This document shows positions 8,283-17,126 of a stretch of 64,000 nucleotides of DNA, in pieces (positions within the stretch are counted from its first letter, which is position 1; each line of letters starts with the position of its first letter). Where the stretch lies: positions 57,866-121,865 of the forward strand of contig JAYOTP010000001.1 of assembly GCA_038150465.1 (NCBI GenBank), given 5' to 3'. The position numbers and the translations under genes are program-made. The notes beneath the pieces are model-generated. The model saw nothing but the letters and a program-made list of their open reading frames with translations, did no database searches and was not told where the DNA came from. Source of the stretch: RFXV01 sp038150465 (GTDB taxonomy: Bacteria; Bacteroidota; Bacteroidia; Flavobacteriales; Schleiferiaceae).

Positions 8283-11200
8283 ATGCTCACCAAGTTGATC
8301 GGCAAAGTACTCGGCACCAAAACGGACCGGGATCTGAAGGCTCTACAGCCATTTGTGGAACAGGTGAAGCAGGTGTACCCTGAGATCCAGGGACTCGATG
8401 ACGAAGGGCTTCGGAAAAAAACAGCCTCATTCCGGGATCGTCTTCGCACCATCAATAAAGAGGACCAAGACCGCCTGAATGACATACAGACCCAACTCGA
8501 AACGGAAGAATCCCTCGAGGTACGAGAAGGTCTGTACGCTCAGATCGAATCGCTGGACAAAAGCATCTACGAACGCAGCGAAAAAGAACTCGAGCTGATA
8601 CGGCCTGAGGCCTTCGCCGTAGTGAAGGAGACGGCCAGAAGATGGTCCGAGAACGGGCAGCTGGAGGTGAATGCATCCGAGATCGATGCTGCTCTGGAGG
8701 GCAAAGACTTCCTCGAGATCAAAGGCGGAAAGGCCATCTGGAAAAGCAGCTGGAGTGCGGCAGGCAATCCCATCTCTTGGGATATGGTCCACTACGATGT
8801 TCAGCTCATCGGCGGAACAGTGCTCCACCAGGGAAAGATCGCCGAGATGGCCACAGGTGAAGGAAAGACCCTCGTTGCCACGCTGCCTGTTTTTCTGAAT
8901 GCCTTATCGGGAAAGGGAGTGCATGTGGTCACGGTCAACGATTACCTGGCGCGACGTGACTCGGAGTGGATGGGACCTCTGTTCCAATTCCACGGACTCA
9001 CTGTGGATTGCATCGACCGACACAAGCCCAACAGCGAGGAGCGCAGGAAAGCCTACCTGGCGGACATCACCTACGGCACCAACAACGAATTTGGATTCGA
9101 CTACCTGCGGGACAACATGGCGCGCTCTCCAGCGGATCTCGTACAGCGCAAACACCATTACGCCATTGTGGATGAGGTGGACTCTGTTCTGGTGGATGAT
9201 GCCCGAACGCCGCTGATCATTTCAGGCCCCACGCCACAGGGCGACAAGCAACAATTCGACGCCCTCAAGGGCCATGTGATCAAACTGTTCAACGCGCAGA
9301 AAACACAGGTTCAGAACGAGTTGAACGAAGCCAAAAAACTCATTGAATCTGGAGATGACAAGGAGGGCGGCTTCAAATTGCTCCGGGCACATCGGGGTTT
9401 GCCCAAGAACAAAGCCCTGATCAAATTCTTGTCGAGCGAGGGGATGAAGACCCTCCTGCAGAAGACGGAGAACCTCTACATGCAGGATCAGTCGAAAGAA
9501 ATGCATAAGGTCGATGCCGAGCTGCATTTTGTCATTGATGAGAAGCACAATGCGGTCGAGCTCACTGAAAAGGGCATCCGTCTGCTCTCAGGGGATACCG
9601 AAGAAGATTTCTTCATTCTTCCCGACCTGTCCACAGAAATGGCAGGCATTGAAGAACTCGGACTCGACACACAAAAGACCGCCAAGAAAAAAGAGGAACT
9701 CCTCCGCGATTTTGAACTCAAGAGCGAGCGCATCCACACCATGAATCAACTCCTGAAGGCCTACACGGTCTTTGAGAAAGATGTTGAATATGTGGTGATG
9801 GACAACAAGGTCAAGATCGTCGACGAGCAGACCGGACGGATCATGGAAGGTCGGCGCTACTCCGACGGGCTCCACCAGGCCATAGAGGCCAAGGAAAATG
9901 TGAAGATCGAAGCCGCGACGCAGACCTACGCCACCATTACGCTTCAGAATTATTTCCGCATGTACAACAAGCTGTCGGGCATGACAGGTACGGCGGAGAC
10001 AGAAGCAGGTGAATTCTGGGACATCTATAAGCTCGATGTGGTAGTGATCCCAACGAACCGGCCCATAGTACGGGACGACCGTGAAGATCTGGTCTACAAG
10101 ACCAAAAGAGAGAAGTTCAACGCCGTGATCGATGAGATCGTCCGCCTGACCGAGGACGGTCGGCCGGTGCTGGTGGGAACGACCAATGTCGAGATCTCGG
10201 AACTGCTCAGCCGGTCGCTGAAGCTTCGGAAGATCCACCACAATGTGCTCAACGCCAAACTCCACCAAAAAGAGGCAGAGATCGTAGCCGAAGCAGGACG
10301 ACCCGGAACGGTGACGATCGCTACCAATATGGCCGGTCGGGGGACCGATATCAAACTCAGCAAAGAAGCCAAAGATGCAGGCGGTCTGGCCATCATAGGC
10401 ACAGAAAGGCACGACTCACGGAGAGTGGACAGACAGCTCCGAGGGCGTTCCGGACGTCAGGGAGACCCGGGCAGCTCACAATTCTTCGTTTCACTGGAAG
10501 ACAACCTGATGCGCCTTTTTGGATCCGAACGCATTGCTGGCCTGATGGACCGGATGGGGCTGCAGGAGGGAGAGGTCATCCAGCACAGTATGGTGTCCAA
10601 AAGCATTGAACGGGCTCAGAAAAAAGTAGAGGAAAACAACTTCGGCATCAGAAAAAGGCTGCTGGAATACGACGATGTGATGAACAGTCAGCGCGAAGTG
10701 ATCTACAAGCGCCGGCACAACGCATTGTTTGGAGACAAATTATCCTCGGACATCGCCAATATGGTGTTCGATACTGCCGAACAGATCTCGGGTGAATTCC
10801 TGGAGAGCAAAGACTTCGAGGCCTTCAAATTTGCCCTGTTCAGGGTCTTTGCCATGGAGATGGAGATCACAAAGGATGATGCGCTTCAGCTTTCTGCTCA
10901 GGACCTGACAGATCGGATATTCAACGACGCCATGGCGCATTACCAGCGTCGGATGGACCGGATCGCGATGGAGGCCTTCCCAGTGGTCAAGAATGTCTAC
11001 GAAACCCAAAAAGGGCAGTACGAGAATATCCTGGTGCCTTTTACCGACGGAGCCAAGGCGCTGCAGGTGGCCAGTGGGCTGGAGAAAGCCTATGAGAGCA
11101 GTGGCAAGAGTGTGGTCCGCGACTTTGAAAAAGGCATCACACTGACCCTGATCGACGAAGAGTGGAAGAATCATTTGCGCCGCTTGGACGACCTCAAGCA

Positions 11201-11597
11201 GTATGTACAAGGAGCCGTTCATGAGCAGAAAGATCCTCTTTTGATCTACAAATTCGAATCGTTTGAACTCTTTAAGAACATGATGGCCCATTTGAGCCAG
11301 GAAGTGCTGTCCTTCCTGTTCAAAGGGAGCATCCCTATGAACGGGCAACAGAGCGTTCGGCAGGCGCCCGCGGCACCGAAAAAACAGGAGCAGTTGTCCA
11401 CCTCAGGACCAGGATCTGCCGAAAGCAATCCGGGCAGACGCCCTTCTCGGCCAAAGACCGTGGTCAAAGAGAAGAAGCTGGGAAGGAACGACCTCGTTGT
11501 GATCCGCAATGTGACGACAGGCGAACAGAAAAAACTGAAATTCAAAGTGGCCGAACCCTTGATCGCTGGCAGCCAATGGGTGCTCGAGCAGGGTTGA
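8283..11597 (+). CDS. secA: Preprotein translocase ATPase SecA
   Basis: Motor ATPase that drives unfolded proteins through SecYEG. The 1104-residue protein has Walker A (MATGEGKTL, about residue 190), Walker B (VDEVDSVL, about 295), the preprotein cross-linking domain, the second helicase half with NMAGRGTDIKL, and the helical scaffold. The length is normal for Bacteroidota, which have extra segments compared with E. coli (901). The C-terminus ends in GRNDLVVIRNVTTGE and AEPLIAGSQWVL rather than the Cys-rich zinc motif that binds SecB. A -7 box lies at 8253-8260. The last 22 bp overlap the following lipoprotein gene. Confidence 0.97.
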   Translation: MLTKLIGKVLGTKTDRDLKALQPFVEQVKQVYPEIQGLDDEGLRKKTASFRDRLRTINKEDQDRLNDIQTQLETEESLEVREGLYAQIESLDKSIYERSEKELELIRPEAFAVVKETARRWSENGQLEVNASEIDAALEGKDFLEIKGGKAIWKSSWSAAGNPISWDMVHYDVQLIGGTVLHQGKIAEMATGEGKTLVATLPVFLNALSGKGVHVVTVNDYLARRDSEWMGPLFQFHGLTVDCIDRHKPNSEERRKAYLADITYGTNNEFGFDYLRDNMARSPADLVQRKHHYAIVDEVDSVLVDDARTPLIISGPTPQGDKQQFDALKGHVIKLFNAQKTQVQNELNEAKKLIESGDDKEGGFKLLRAHRGLPKNKALIKFLSSEGMKTLLQKTENLYMQDQSKEMHKVDAELHFVIDEKHNAVELTEKGIRLLSGDTEEDFFILPDLSTEMAGIEELGLDTQKTAKKKEELLRDFELKSERIHTMNQLLKAYTVFEKDVEYVVMDNKVKIVDEQTGRIMEGRRYSDGLHQAIEAKENVKIEAATQTYATITLQNYFRMYNKLSGMTGTAETEAGEFWDIYKLDVVVIPTNRPIVRDDREDLVYKTKREKFNAVIDEIVRLTEDGRPVLVGTTNVEISELLSRSLKLRKIHHNVLNAKLHQKEAEIVAEAGRPGTVTIATNMAGRGTDIKLSKEAKDAGGLAIIGTERHDSRRVDRQLRGRSGRQGDPGSSQFFVSLEDNLMRLFGSERIAGLMDRMGLQEGEVIQHSMVSKSIERAQKKVEENNFGIRKRLLEYDDVMNSQREVIYKRRHNALFGDKLSSDIANMVFDTAEQISGEFLESKDFEAFKFALFRVFAMEMEITKDDALQLSAQDLTDRIFNDAMAHYQRRMDRIAMEAFPVVKNVYETQKGQYENILVPFTDGAKALQVASGLEKAYESSGKSVVRDFEKGITLTLIDEEWKNHLRRLDDLKQYVQGAVHEQKDPLLIYKFESFELFKNMMAHLSQEVLSFLFKGSIPMNGQQSVRQAPAAPKKQEQLSTSGPGSAESNPGRRPSRPKTVVKEKKLGRNDLVVIRNVTTGEQKKLKFKVAEPLIAGSQWVLEQG

Positions 11598-11986
11598 TCC
11601 GGCTGCTGTTCGGCTGTGCCTGGATGTCCGGGTGCACCCCTGCACCCTCTGAGGAGCAATGCATAAAGAGCAATTCCGATGAGGTCCTCCTAAAAGGAAA
11701 GGTCGACAGTCCCATTTATCAAAATGTCCTTCTCGCCCATCTTGAGGCCTTTGGTGAAAGTGCGCGTTTCTACTACCTCCGCAGGACAGCGAAAGATCAT
11801 CTTTTGCTTCGCGTCGAGGGCGATTCTTTTTGTGGATTCCTGGACCTCGCGATCAAAGAAGAGGACGAGCAGAGCCAAAAGCTTCAAAATGCCTCGGGCT
11901 ACTCAGGGGCGGAAATTGAAAAACTGCAGTTCGAACAGATCGCGGATCAGGCCTATTGGGTCAGCGCGGGGCGCATCATCGATTGA
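11576..11986 (+). CDS. Small lipoprotein, unknown
   Basis: A 136-residue protein of no recognised family. The N-terminus has a hydrophobic stretch and a lipobox-like M-S-G-C at about residues 17-20, so it is probably a lipoprotein. The mature part is mixed charged, with short strands and an acidic helix near residues 93-105. It begins inside the last codons of secA in another frame (22-bp overlap), which suggests translational coupling to secA. A weak hairpin (CTCAC/GTGAG at 12022-12037, then TTTT) lies after its stop. Confidence 0.65.
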   Translation: MGARAGLIRLLFGCAWMSGCTPAPSEEQCIKSNSDEVLLKGKVDSPIYQNVLLAHLEAFGESARFYYLRRTAKDHLLLRVEGDSFCGFLDLAIKEEDEQSQKLQNASGYSGAEIEKLQFEQIADQAYWVSAGRIID

Positions 11987-12076
11987 ACCGCAGCGCTGAA
12001 GCTTGTGTTTCAATGTTGCATCTCACAAAGACGTGAGGTTTTGACACATCAACGAACGATAGAACACTTGGCCAAT

Positions 12077-13234
12077 ATGAATACATTACTCCTGCGATCC
12101 CTCTTTTTAGCGGGCATGATCGTCTCCTTGTTTCAAAATGCTCAGGCACAGAATTATCAAAATGCGTCCATCTCATTTGATGGTCAAAGCAGAAATTATC
12201 TCATCTACATCCCCGCGGGATATACTCCGGCATCCCCGCCCCTTCCATTGCTCTTCAATTTTCACGGAGGCGGAGGAGATATGGCCTCGCAAGTTGCCAT
12301 CTCCGATCTGCGTTCCATCGCCGACACCGCCGGGTTCATTGCTGTCTATCCTCAGGCACTTCCCGATCCGAACGACGGAGGGTCCACGAACTGGCTGCAC
12401 AAGGATCCCACGCAAGTAGATGACGTTCTCTTTATCGATGCACTGATCGATTCACTTAAAAACCAATGGCGCATTGACACCAACCGAATCTACGCCTGTG
12501 GTTATTCGCTCGGGGGTGAATTCACCTATGAATTGGCCTGTCGGCTGAATGAGCGCATCGCTGCTGTCGGGGTCGTGGCCCGAACCATGCAGACGGCTCA
12601 ATACAACCAATGCAATGCGGTTCATCCGACGGGCATCCTGACCATCCTCGGCACGGCCGACGCCATTTCCGATTACAACGGGATGAGTTTTGGGGGAATC
12701 CAGTATTACGTTTCGGCGGATGATGTACATCAGTTGTGGGCGCAGCTCAACAACAGCCCGATTCAACAATCGGTCGCTCTTCCCGACACCGATCCCTCGG
12801 ACGGAAGCACGGTCGAACTCAATACCTGGTCCGATGGGAACAATTGTATCTACGTTCAGCATTTCAAGGTCATTGGAGGCGGACACGACTGGCCGGGGAG
12901 TTTTGGAAATATGGACATCCATTCGGATGAAGAGATCTGGCGCTTTGTCTCCCAATTCGATCTGAGCGGAGCCTTTGCTTGCAACAGCACCAGCGCGGGA
13001 GTGAGCAGAATGGAAGAGATAAAGGTCTTCCCCAATCCGTTCAATGAAAAGATCGTCATTGATGCTCCAGAAGGGTCCGAACAGAACTATCGGCTTTTTG
13101 ATATCCAGGGGCAGCTCGTGCGAAGTGGAAACATTGGTCCTGAGGCTTCCGAGATAGAATCAGAAGAGTTGCCATTGGGCGTTTATTTCCTCCAGACTGG
13201 AAATATTTTTCACAAGCTGCTGAAAACTAATTGA
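12077..13234 (+). CDS. Secreted PHB-depolymerase/feruloyl-esterase-like hydrolase, T9SS-sorted
   Basis: A 385-residue alpha/beta hydrolase of the LpqC/polyhydroxybutyrate depolymerase/feruloyl esterase group. It has a signal peptide (1-25, ending NAQAQ), an oxyanion-hole segment NFHGGGGDM, the nucleophile elbow GYSLGGEF, and the catalytic His in GGGHDWPG, a family hallmark. The last about 75 residues start KVFPNPFNEK and form a T9SS type A sorting domain. The ATG at 12077 is chosen because the signal peptide begins there, although the frame is open upstream to 12005. The substrate could be a polyester or an esterified plant polymer; the sequence does not decide. Confidence 0.85.
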   Translation: MNTLLLRSLFLAGMIVSLFQNAQAQNYQNASISFDGQSRNYLIYIPAGYTPASPPLPLLFNFHGGGGDMASQVAISDLRSIADTAGFIAVYPQALPDPNDGGSTNWLHKDPTQVDDVLFIDALIDSLKNQWRIDTNRIYACGYSLGGEFTYELACRLNERIAAVGVVARTMQTAQYNQCNAVHPTGILTILGTADAISDYNGMSFGGIQYYVSADDVHQLWAQLNNSPIQQSVALPDTDPSDGSTVELNTWSDGNNCIYVQHFKVIGGGHDWPGSFGNMDIHSDEEIWRFVSQFDLSGAFACNSTSAGVSRMEEIKVFPNPFNEKIVIDAPEGSEQNYRLFDIQGQLVRSGNIGPEASEIESEELPLGVYFLQTGNIFHKLLKTN

Positions 13235-13268
13235 GTAGGTTTCTGTTGAACCCATATAGATACTCGCT

Positions 13269-14195
13269 ATGGGGCTAATACAAAGGCTGAACGGACTCTA
13301 TCGGCAATTGCTTTCTGCCAATGCCAAAGCGCGGGGGGAGCGGTTCATCCTATCGATCGCCATTGTCAGCTATTTGGCCCACCTGCTCCTCATCCTGTTG
13401 TCGGGCAGCCAATGGTTGTCTTTGGACTCCGATCTGCTCAGCAGCCCGATAGCCGCTATCTATACGCCCTTTTCCTTCATACTGATCTACGAGGTCTATT
13501 TATTGATCTTTTTTCTTCCCCAATCCATATCCTCCTACATCGGAAAGCAATATGAGATCATCACCCTGATCGTTATTCGGCGCATCTTCAAAGACATCGG
13601 TAACCTGGAACTCACTTCTGATTGGTTCCAATCCAGCAGCGACCTTCAGTTCACCTACGACGCCCTGACCACGCTCATTCTTTTCCTGCTCCTTTATTTC
13701 TTCTATCGTTCAGCCCGCAGAACACATGGAGACGGAAAAACGGTGGAACGCAGCGATCGCCAAAAGACCAAGATCCAGATGTTCATCCTGCTGAAAAAGG
13801 CCATCGCCCTGCTTCTGGTACCGCTGCTGCTGTTTCTCGCTTTCTATACGTTCAGCGACTGGGCACTATCCATCTGGAAGGACTATGAAGATGGTATTGT
13901 GGCATTCAAGGACATCAACAATGTCTTCTTTGATGAATTCTTCACCGTATTGATCATCGTCGATGTTCTTCTTCTGCTGGCGTCTTTTTTCTACTCGGAT
14001 CGCTTCCACGAGATCATCCGGAACTCAGGCTTTGTGATCTCCACCATCCTACTCAAGATCTCCTTCTCCACCGAAGGCATCGTGAGCAATGCGCTGATCA
14101 TTGGGGCCGTTCTTTTTGGTCTGCTGATACTCCTGATCTACAATCGATTTGAGCTGCTCGGTGCACGACGTATGCCCAGCGATCCAGGCGACTGA
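13269..14195 (+). CDS. Multi-pass membrane protein, unknown
   Basis: A 308-residue integral membrane protein I cannot assign to a family. Hydrophobic helices lie at about 28-48, 62-88, 135-150, 175-200, 225-245 and two more near the C-terminus (about 255-297). A short loop holds an RIFKDIGNLELTSDWF segment that could be re-entrant or amphipathic. It follows the esterase gene by 34 bp and precedes another small membrane protein that has its own -7 box. Nothing nearby suggests a substrate. Confidence 0.75.
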   Translation: MGLIQRLNGLYRQLLSANAKARGERFILSIAIVSYLAHLLLILLSGSQWLSLDSDLLSSPIAAIYTPFSFILIYEVYLLIFFLPQSISSYIGKQYEIITLIVIRRIFKDIGNLELTSDWFQSSSDLQFTYDALTTLILFLLLYFFYRSARRTHGDGKTVERSDRQKTKIQMFILLKKAIALLLVPLLLFLAFYTFSDWALSIWKDYEDGIVAFKDINNVFFDEFFTVLIIVDVLLLLASFFYSDRFHEIIRNSGFVISTILLKISFSTEGIVSNALIIGAVLFGLLILLIYNRFELLGARRMPSDPGD

Positions 14196-14226
14196 AACAA
14201 CAGCCTTTCAAAAAGATGCTTTGGGG

Positions 14227-14234
14227 TATTTTTG
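14227..14234 (+). promoter_or_regulatory. -7 box for the 111-residue membrane protein
   Basis: TATTTTTG matches TAnnTTTG and ends 45 bp before the ATG at 14280. A TTTC about 17 nt upstream is a poor -33 match. Confidence 0.45.
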
Positions 14235-14279
14235 CGAAATATTATCTATCTACTGTTGCCCTAGAGGAGTCTGTCATTC

Positions 14280-14615
14280 ATGAGTGAAAACGAAAAAACC
14301 CAAAATTCTGCTGAGTACTCAATGGTCCCGGATTCACGGTCTTCCAAGGTCGTTTTCTATTCCGTGCTATCTGTTGCATTCGCCTATTTCAACCTTGAAA
14401 CATGGTCCACCTTTGGGTCAGCTGTATTCTGGCTGATCTCAGGGCTAATGGCTGCTTACTTCATTTATGTGGTGGCCATAAGCATTCGGGAAGTGGGTTA
14501 TTGGATCAAAAGAGAATTCTATCCATCCTTCGATCTGGTTCTCTTCTCCATTTCTTTTCTGGCTTCAGGACTGGCGCTTTTTCTGTTCGCCTATTCCATC
14601 CAGCCCATGCTGTAA
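14280..14615 (+). CDS. Small three-helix membrane protein, unknown
   Basis: A 111-residue protein with a hydrophilic N-terminal 20 residues and three predicted helices (about 23-40, 44-66 and 84-108). No family is recognised. A purine-rich AGAGGAG about 15 bp before the ATG and the upstream -7 box support it as a separately transcribed gene. Its neighbours are an unknown membrane protein upstream and a catalase-peroxidase 116 bp downstream. Confidence 0.65.
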   Translation: MSENEKTQNSAEYSMVPDSRSSKVVFYSVLSVAFAYFNLETWSTFGSAVFWLISGLMAAYFIYVVAISIREVGYWIKREFYPSFDLVLFSISFLASGLALFLFAYSIQPML

Positions 14616-14695
14616 GCTCTCCTCGGGACAAGCTTCCACTTCGATCGACAGCAGCGATCTTCGGATAAGTGCGCCTTATCGCTGAGCGTCCGGAT

Positions 14696-14726
14696 ATGGT
14701 TTAACTTCCGTTTCCATTTAAACCAT
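14696..14726. promoter_or_regulatory. Perfect 9-bp inverted repeat before katG
   Basis: ATGGTTTAA (14696-14704) and TTAAACCAT (14718-14726) are exact reverse complements separated by 13 bp, ending 5 bp before the katG ATG. It can be read as an operator for a dimeric repressor or as an mRNA hairpin covering the start region. It has no T-run, so it is not a terminator. Confidence 0.5.
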
Positions 14727-14731
14727 AACCC

Positions 14732-17068
14732 ATGAAATACGCAATGAATTGGGCGCTCATCCTATTGAGTACGGCCATTATAGCTCAGGTTCCACACGGA
14801 AATATGGGCTATGACGGAGCAGTCTGTCCTGTCACGGGCAAGAGACTGGGCGCCTCGGAATCCATGGATGCCCATGGAACTCAAGTCAGCTCTGGAACTC
14901 CTCAGAAAAATGCGGAAGAACAGGTCCGTCCAGGCGGAAAGAACAACCGAGACTGGTGGCCCAACCAATTGGATCTAAGTGTCCTCAGGCAGCACTCTGC
15001 GCTTTCAGACCCCATGAGTGCCGGCTTCAACTACCGGGAAGCCTTTCGCTCATTGGATTACTATGCCGTGAAGAAGGACATCGAGGCACTGATGACCTCC
15101 TCACAGGATTGGTGGCCTGCCGACTGGGGGAACTATGGTGGTCTCTTCATCCGCATGGCGTGGCACAGCGCAGGCACCTACCGTACGGGCGATGGAAGAG
15201 GAGGCTCGAGGGAAGGGCAACAGCGCTTCGCTCCGATCAACTCTTGGCCTGACAACGCCAATTTGGACAAGGCAAGAAGGCTCCTCTGGCCGATCAAAAA
15301 GAAATACGGAAGCCAACTCTCCTGGGCTGACCTGATGATCCTGGCGGGCAATGTGGCATTTGAATCCATGGGCTTTGAAACGCTTGGATTCGCTGGCGGA
15401 CGTGCCGACGTATGGGAACCCGCAAGCAACGTGTACTGGGGGCCTGAATCCAAATTCCTCGATGACGAGCGCTATTCTGGTGAACGCGAATTGATGCGTC
15501 CCTTGGCTGCTGTTCAGATGGGACTGATCTATGTGAACCCCGAAGGGCCCAATGGAAATCCCGATCCGATCGCAGCGGCCCACGACATCCGTGAAACTTT
15601 CGGACGTATGGGCATGAACGATGAGGAAACGGTCGCCTTGATCGCCGGAGGGCATACACTGGGCAAGACGCACGGCGCAGGACCTGGATCGAACCTTGGA
15701 CCCGAACCAGAGGCGGCTTCTATTGAAGAGCAGGGCTTCGGCTGGACGAGCAGCTATGGGAGCGGTAAAGGGGCTGATGCGATCACCTCCGGACTGGAAG
15801 TCATCTGGACGCCCACCCCTACGGAATGGAATCATGGATACTTTAAAGCCCTGTTCGAAGAAGAATGGGAATTGACCAAAAGTCCTGCCGGAGCCCATCA
15901 ATGGGTGCCAAAGAATCCAAAGGCAATGGCTCCAGATGCCTTCGACCCCAACGAGAAGCGGTCGATCGCCATGCTCACCACCGACTTGTCTTTGGTGCGT
16001 GATCCGGAATACAGAAAGATATCCAAGCGCTTTTTGGAGGATCCATCGGCATTTGAAAAGGCATTTGCACGGGCTTGGTTCAAACTGACCCATCGGGACA
16101 TGGGGCCGAGCACCCTTTATCTGGGCCCTGAAGTTCCAAAAGAAGACTTCATCTGGCAGGATCCGCTGCCCAAACGCACCTATGCAATGATCGATGCAGA
16201 TGCGATCCAAAGGTTGAAAGACGATATACGAGGCTCCGGTATCGATCAGCGGGATCTGATCCTCACGGCCTGGGCCTCGGCTTCCACCTTCCGCCGCACC
16301 GATTTCCGAGGTGGCGCGAACGGCAGCAGGATTCGCCTGGAGCCTCAAAATTCATGGGAGGTGAACCAGCCAGATGCACTGGCTTCTGTTTTGTCCAGCT
16401 ACAAGAAGATCCAGGCCGAATTCAATAAAAAGGCAAAGAATGGCATGGGCGTAAGTATGGCCGATCTCATTGTACTGGGCGGATGTGTGGGCATTGAAGA
16501 TGCGTGCACAAAGGCGGGTGCATCCATATCCGTCCCCTTCCGTCCGGGCCGAACAGATGCAACCCAAGAGATGACGGATGTCGCCTCCATGAGCGTGTTG
16601 GAGCCGATGGCCGATGGATTCCGGAACTACCTGAAGACCAATTATACCTACTCTACAGAGGAACTGCTCGTGGACAAGGCCCAGCTTATGGGTCTGACTG
16701 CCCCTGAGATGACCGTTCTCGTAGGCGGAATGCGTTCATTGGATGCCAACCACGACCACTCGGCCCACGGGATTCTGACCGAGCGTCCCGGAACCCTGAG
16801 CAACGACTTCTTCGTCAATCTGCTGGATATGCGCTACCGCTGGGAAGCCATGGACGAAGACGCTGAACTGTTCCGAGGAATGGACCGGAATACAGGGGAG
16901 GCCATTTGGACAGCCAGTCGGGTGGATCTGATCTTCGGCTCCAATTCCGAGTTGCGCGCGCTGGCCGAAGTATATGCGAGCGATGACGCGCAGGAGAAAT
17001 TCATCGAGGATTTTGTTGCCGCCTGGGCAAAAGTGATGGATCTAGACCGTTACGATCTCTTGCCCTGA
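14732..17068 (+). CDS. katG: Catalase-peroxidase with signal peptide
   Basis: Bifunctional haem catalase-peroxidase that removes hydrogen peroxide. The 778-residue protein contains the distal motif RMAWHSAGTYR (about 140-150), the cross-linking Tyr in GLIYVNPEGPNG, the adduct Met in RMGMNDEE, and the proximal His in GGHTLGKTHG (about 307). The second half is the usual degenerate duplicate. Unlike most KatG, it begins with a hydrophobic stretch (MNWALILLSTAIIAQ) that looks like a signal peptide, so it is probably periplasmic. It has a perfect inverted repeat just upstream and a strong terminator downstream, so it is a single-gene transcript. Confidence 0.95.
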   Translation: MKYAMNWALILLSTAIIAQVPHGNMGYDGAVCPVTGKRLGASESMDAHGTQVSSGTPQKNAEEQVRPGGKNNRDWWPNQLDLSVLRQHSALSDPMSAGFNYREAFRSLDYYAVKKDIEALMTSSQDWWPADWGNYGGLFIRMAWHSAGTYRTGDGRGGSREGQQRFAPINSWPDNANLDKARRLLWPIKKKYGSQLSWADLMILAGNVAFESMGFETLGFAGGRADVWEPASNVYWGPESKFLDDERYSGERELMRPLAAVQMGLIYVNPEGPNGNPDPIAAAHDIRETFGRMGMNDEETVALIAGGHTLGKTHGAGPGSNLGPEPEAASIEEQGFGWTSSYGSGKGADAITSGLEVIWTPTPTEWNHGYFKALFEEEWELTKSPAGAHQWVPKNPKAMAPDAFDPNEKRSIAMLTTDLSLVRDPEYRKISKRFLEDPSAFEKAFARAWFKLTHRDMGPSTLYLGPEVPKEDFIWQDPLPKRTYAMIDADAIQRLKDDIRGSGIDQRDLILTAWASASTFRRTDFRGGANGSRIRLEPQNSWEVNQPDALASVLSSYKKIQAEFNKKAKNGMGVSMADLIVLGGCVGIEDACTKAGASISVPFRPGRTDATQEMTDVASMSVLEPMADGFRNYLKTNYTYSTEELLVDKAQLMGLTAPEMTVLVGGMRSLDANHDHSAHGILTERPGTLSNDFFVNLLDMRYRWEAMDEDAELFRGMDRNTGEAIWTASRVDLIFGSNSELRALAEVYASDDAQEKFIEDFVAAWAKVMDLDRYDLLP

Positions 17069-17088
17069 ACGCGATACATCTTTGGATC

Positions 17089-17117
17089 AAAGCCACTTTT
17101 CGGAGTGGCTTTTTTTT
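17089..17117 (+). terminator. Rho-independent terminator after katG
   Basis: AAAGCCAC (17089-17096) pairs with GTGGCTTT (17105-17112), and the T-run extends to 17117. It lies 20 bp after the katG stop and ends 9 bp before the stop of the convergent GH92 gene. Confidence 0.85.
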
Positions 17118-17126
17118 GCCCTGAAT

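Noticed and set aside
9588..10412. Open frame of 274 codons opposite secA
   Set aside because: It is fully inside secA, has no recognisable motif, and low-complexity composition expected from the complementary strand.
12022..12041. Terminator between the small lipoprotein and esterase genes
   Set aside because: The CTCAC/GTGAG stem has only 5 bp and four T, too weak to list as a feature.
15101..16348. Open frame of 415 codons on the minus strand inside katG
   Set aside because: It is antisense to a certain gene, has no domain, signal or promoter, and its composition (many Arg, Ser, His, Cys) is that of a shadow frame in GC-rich coding DNA.
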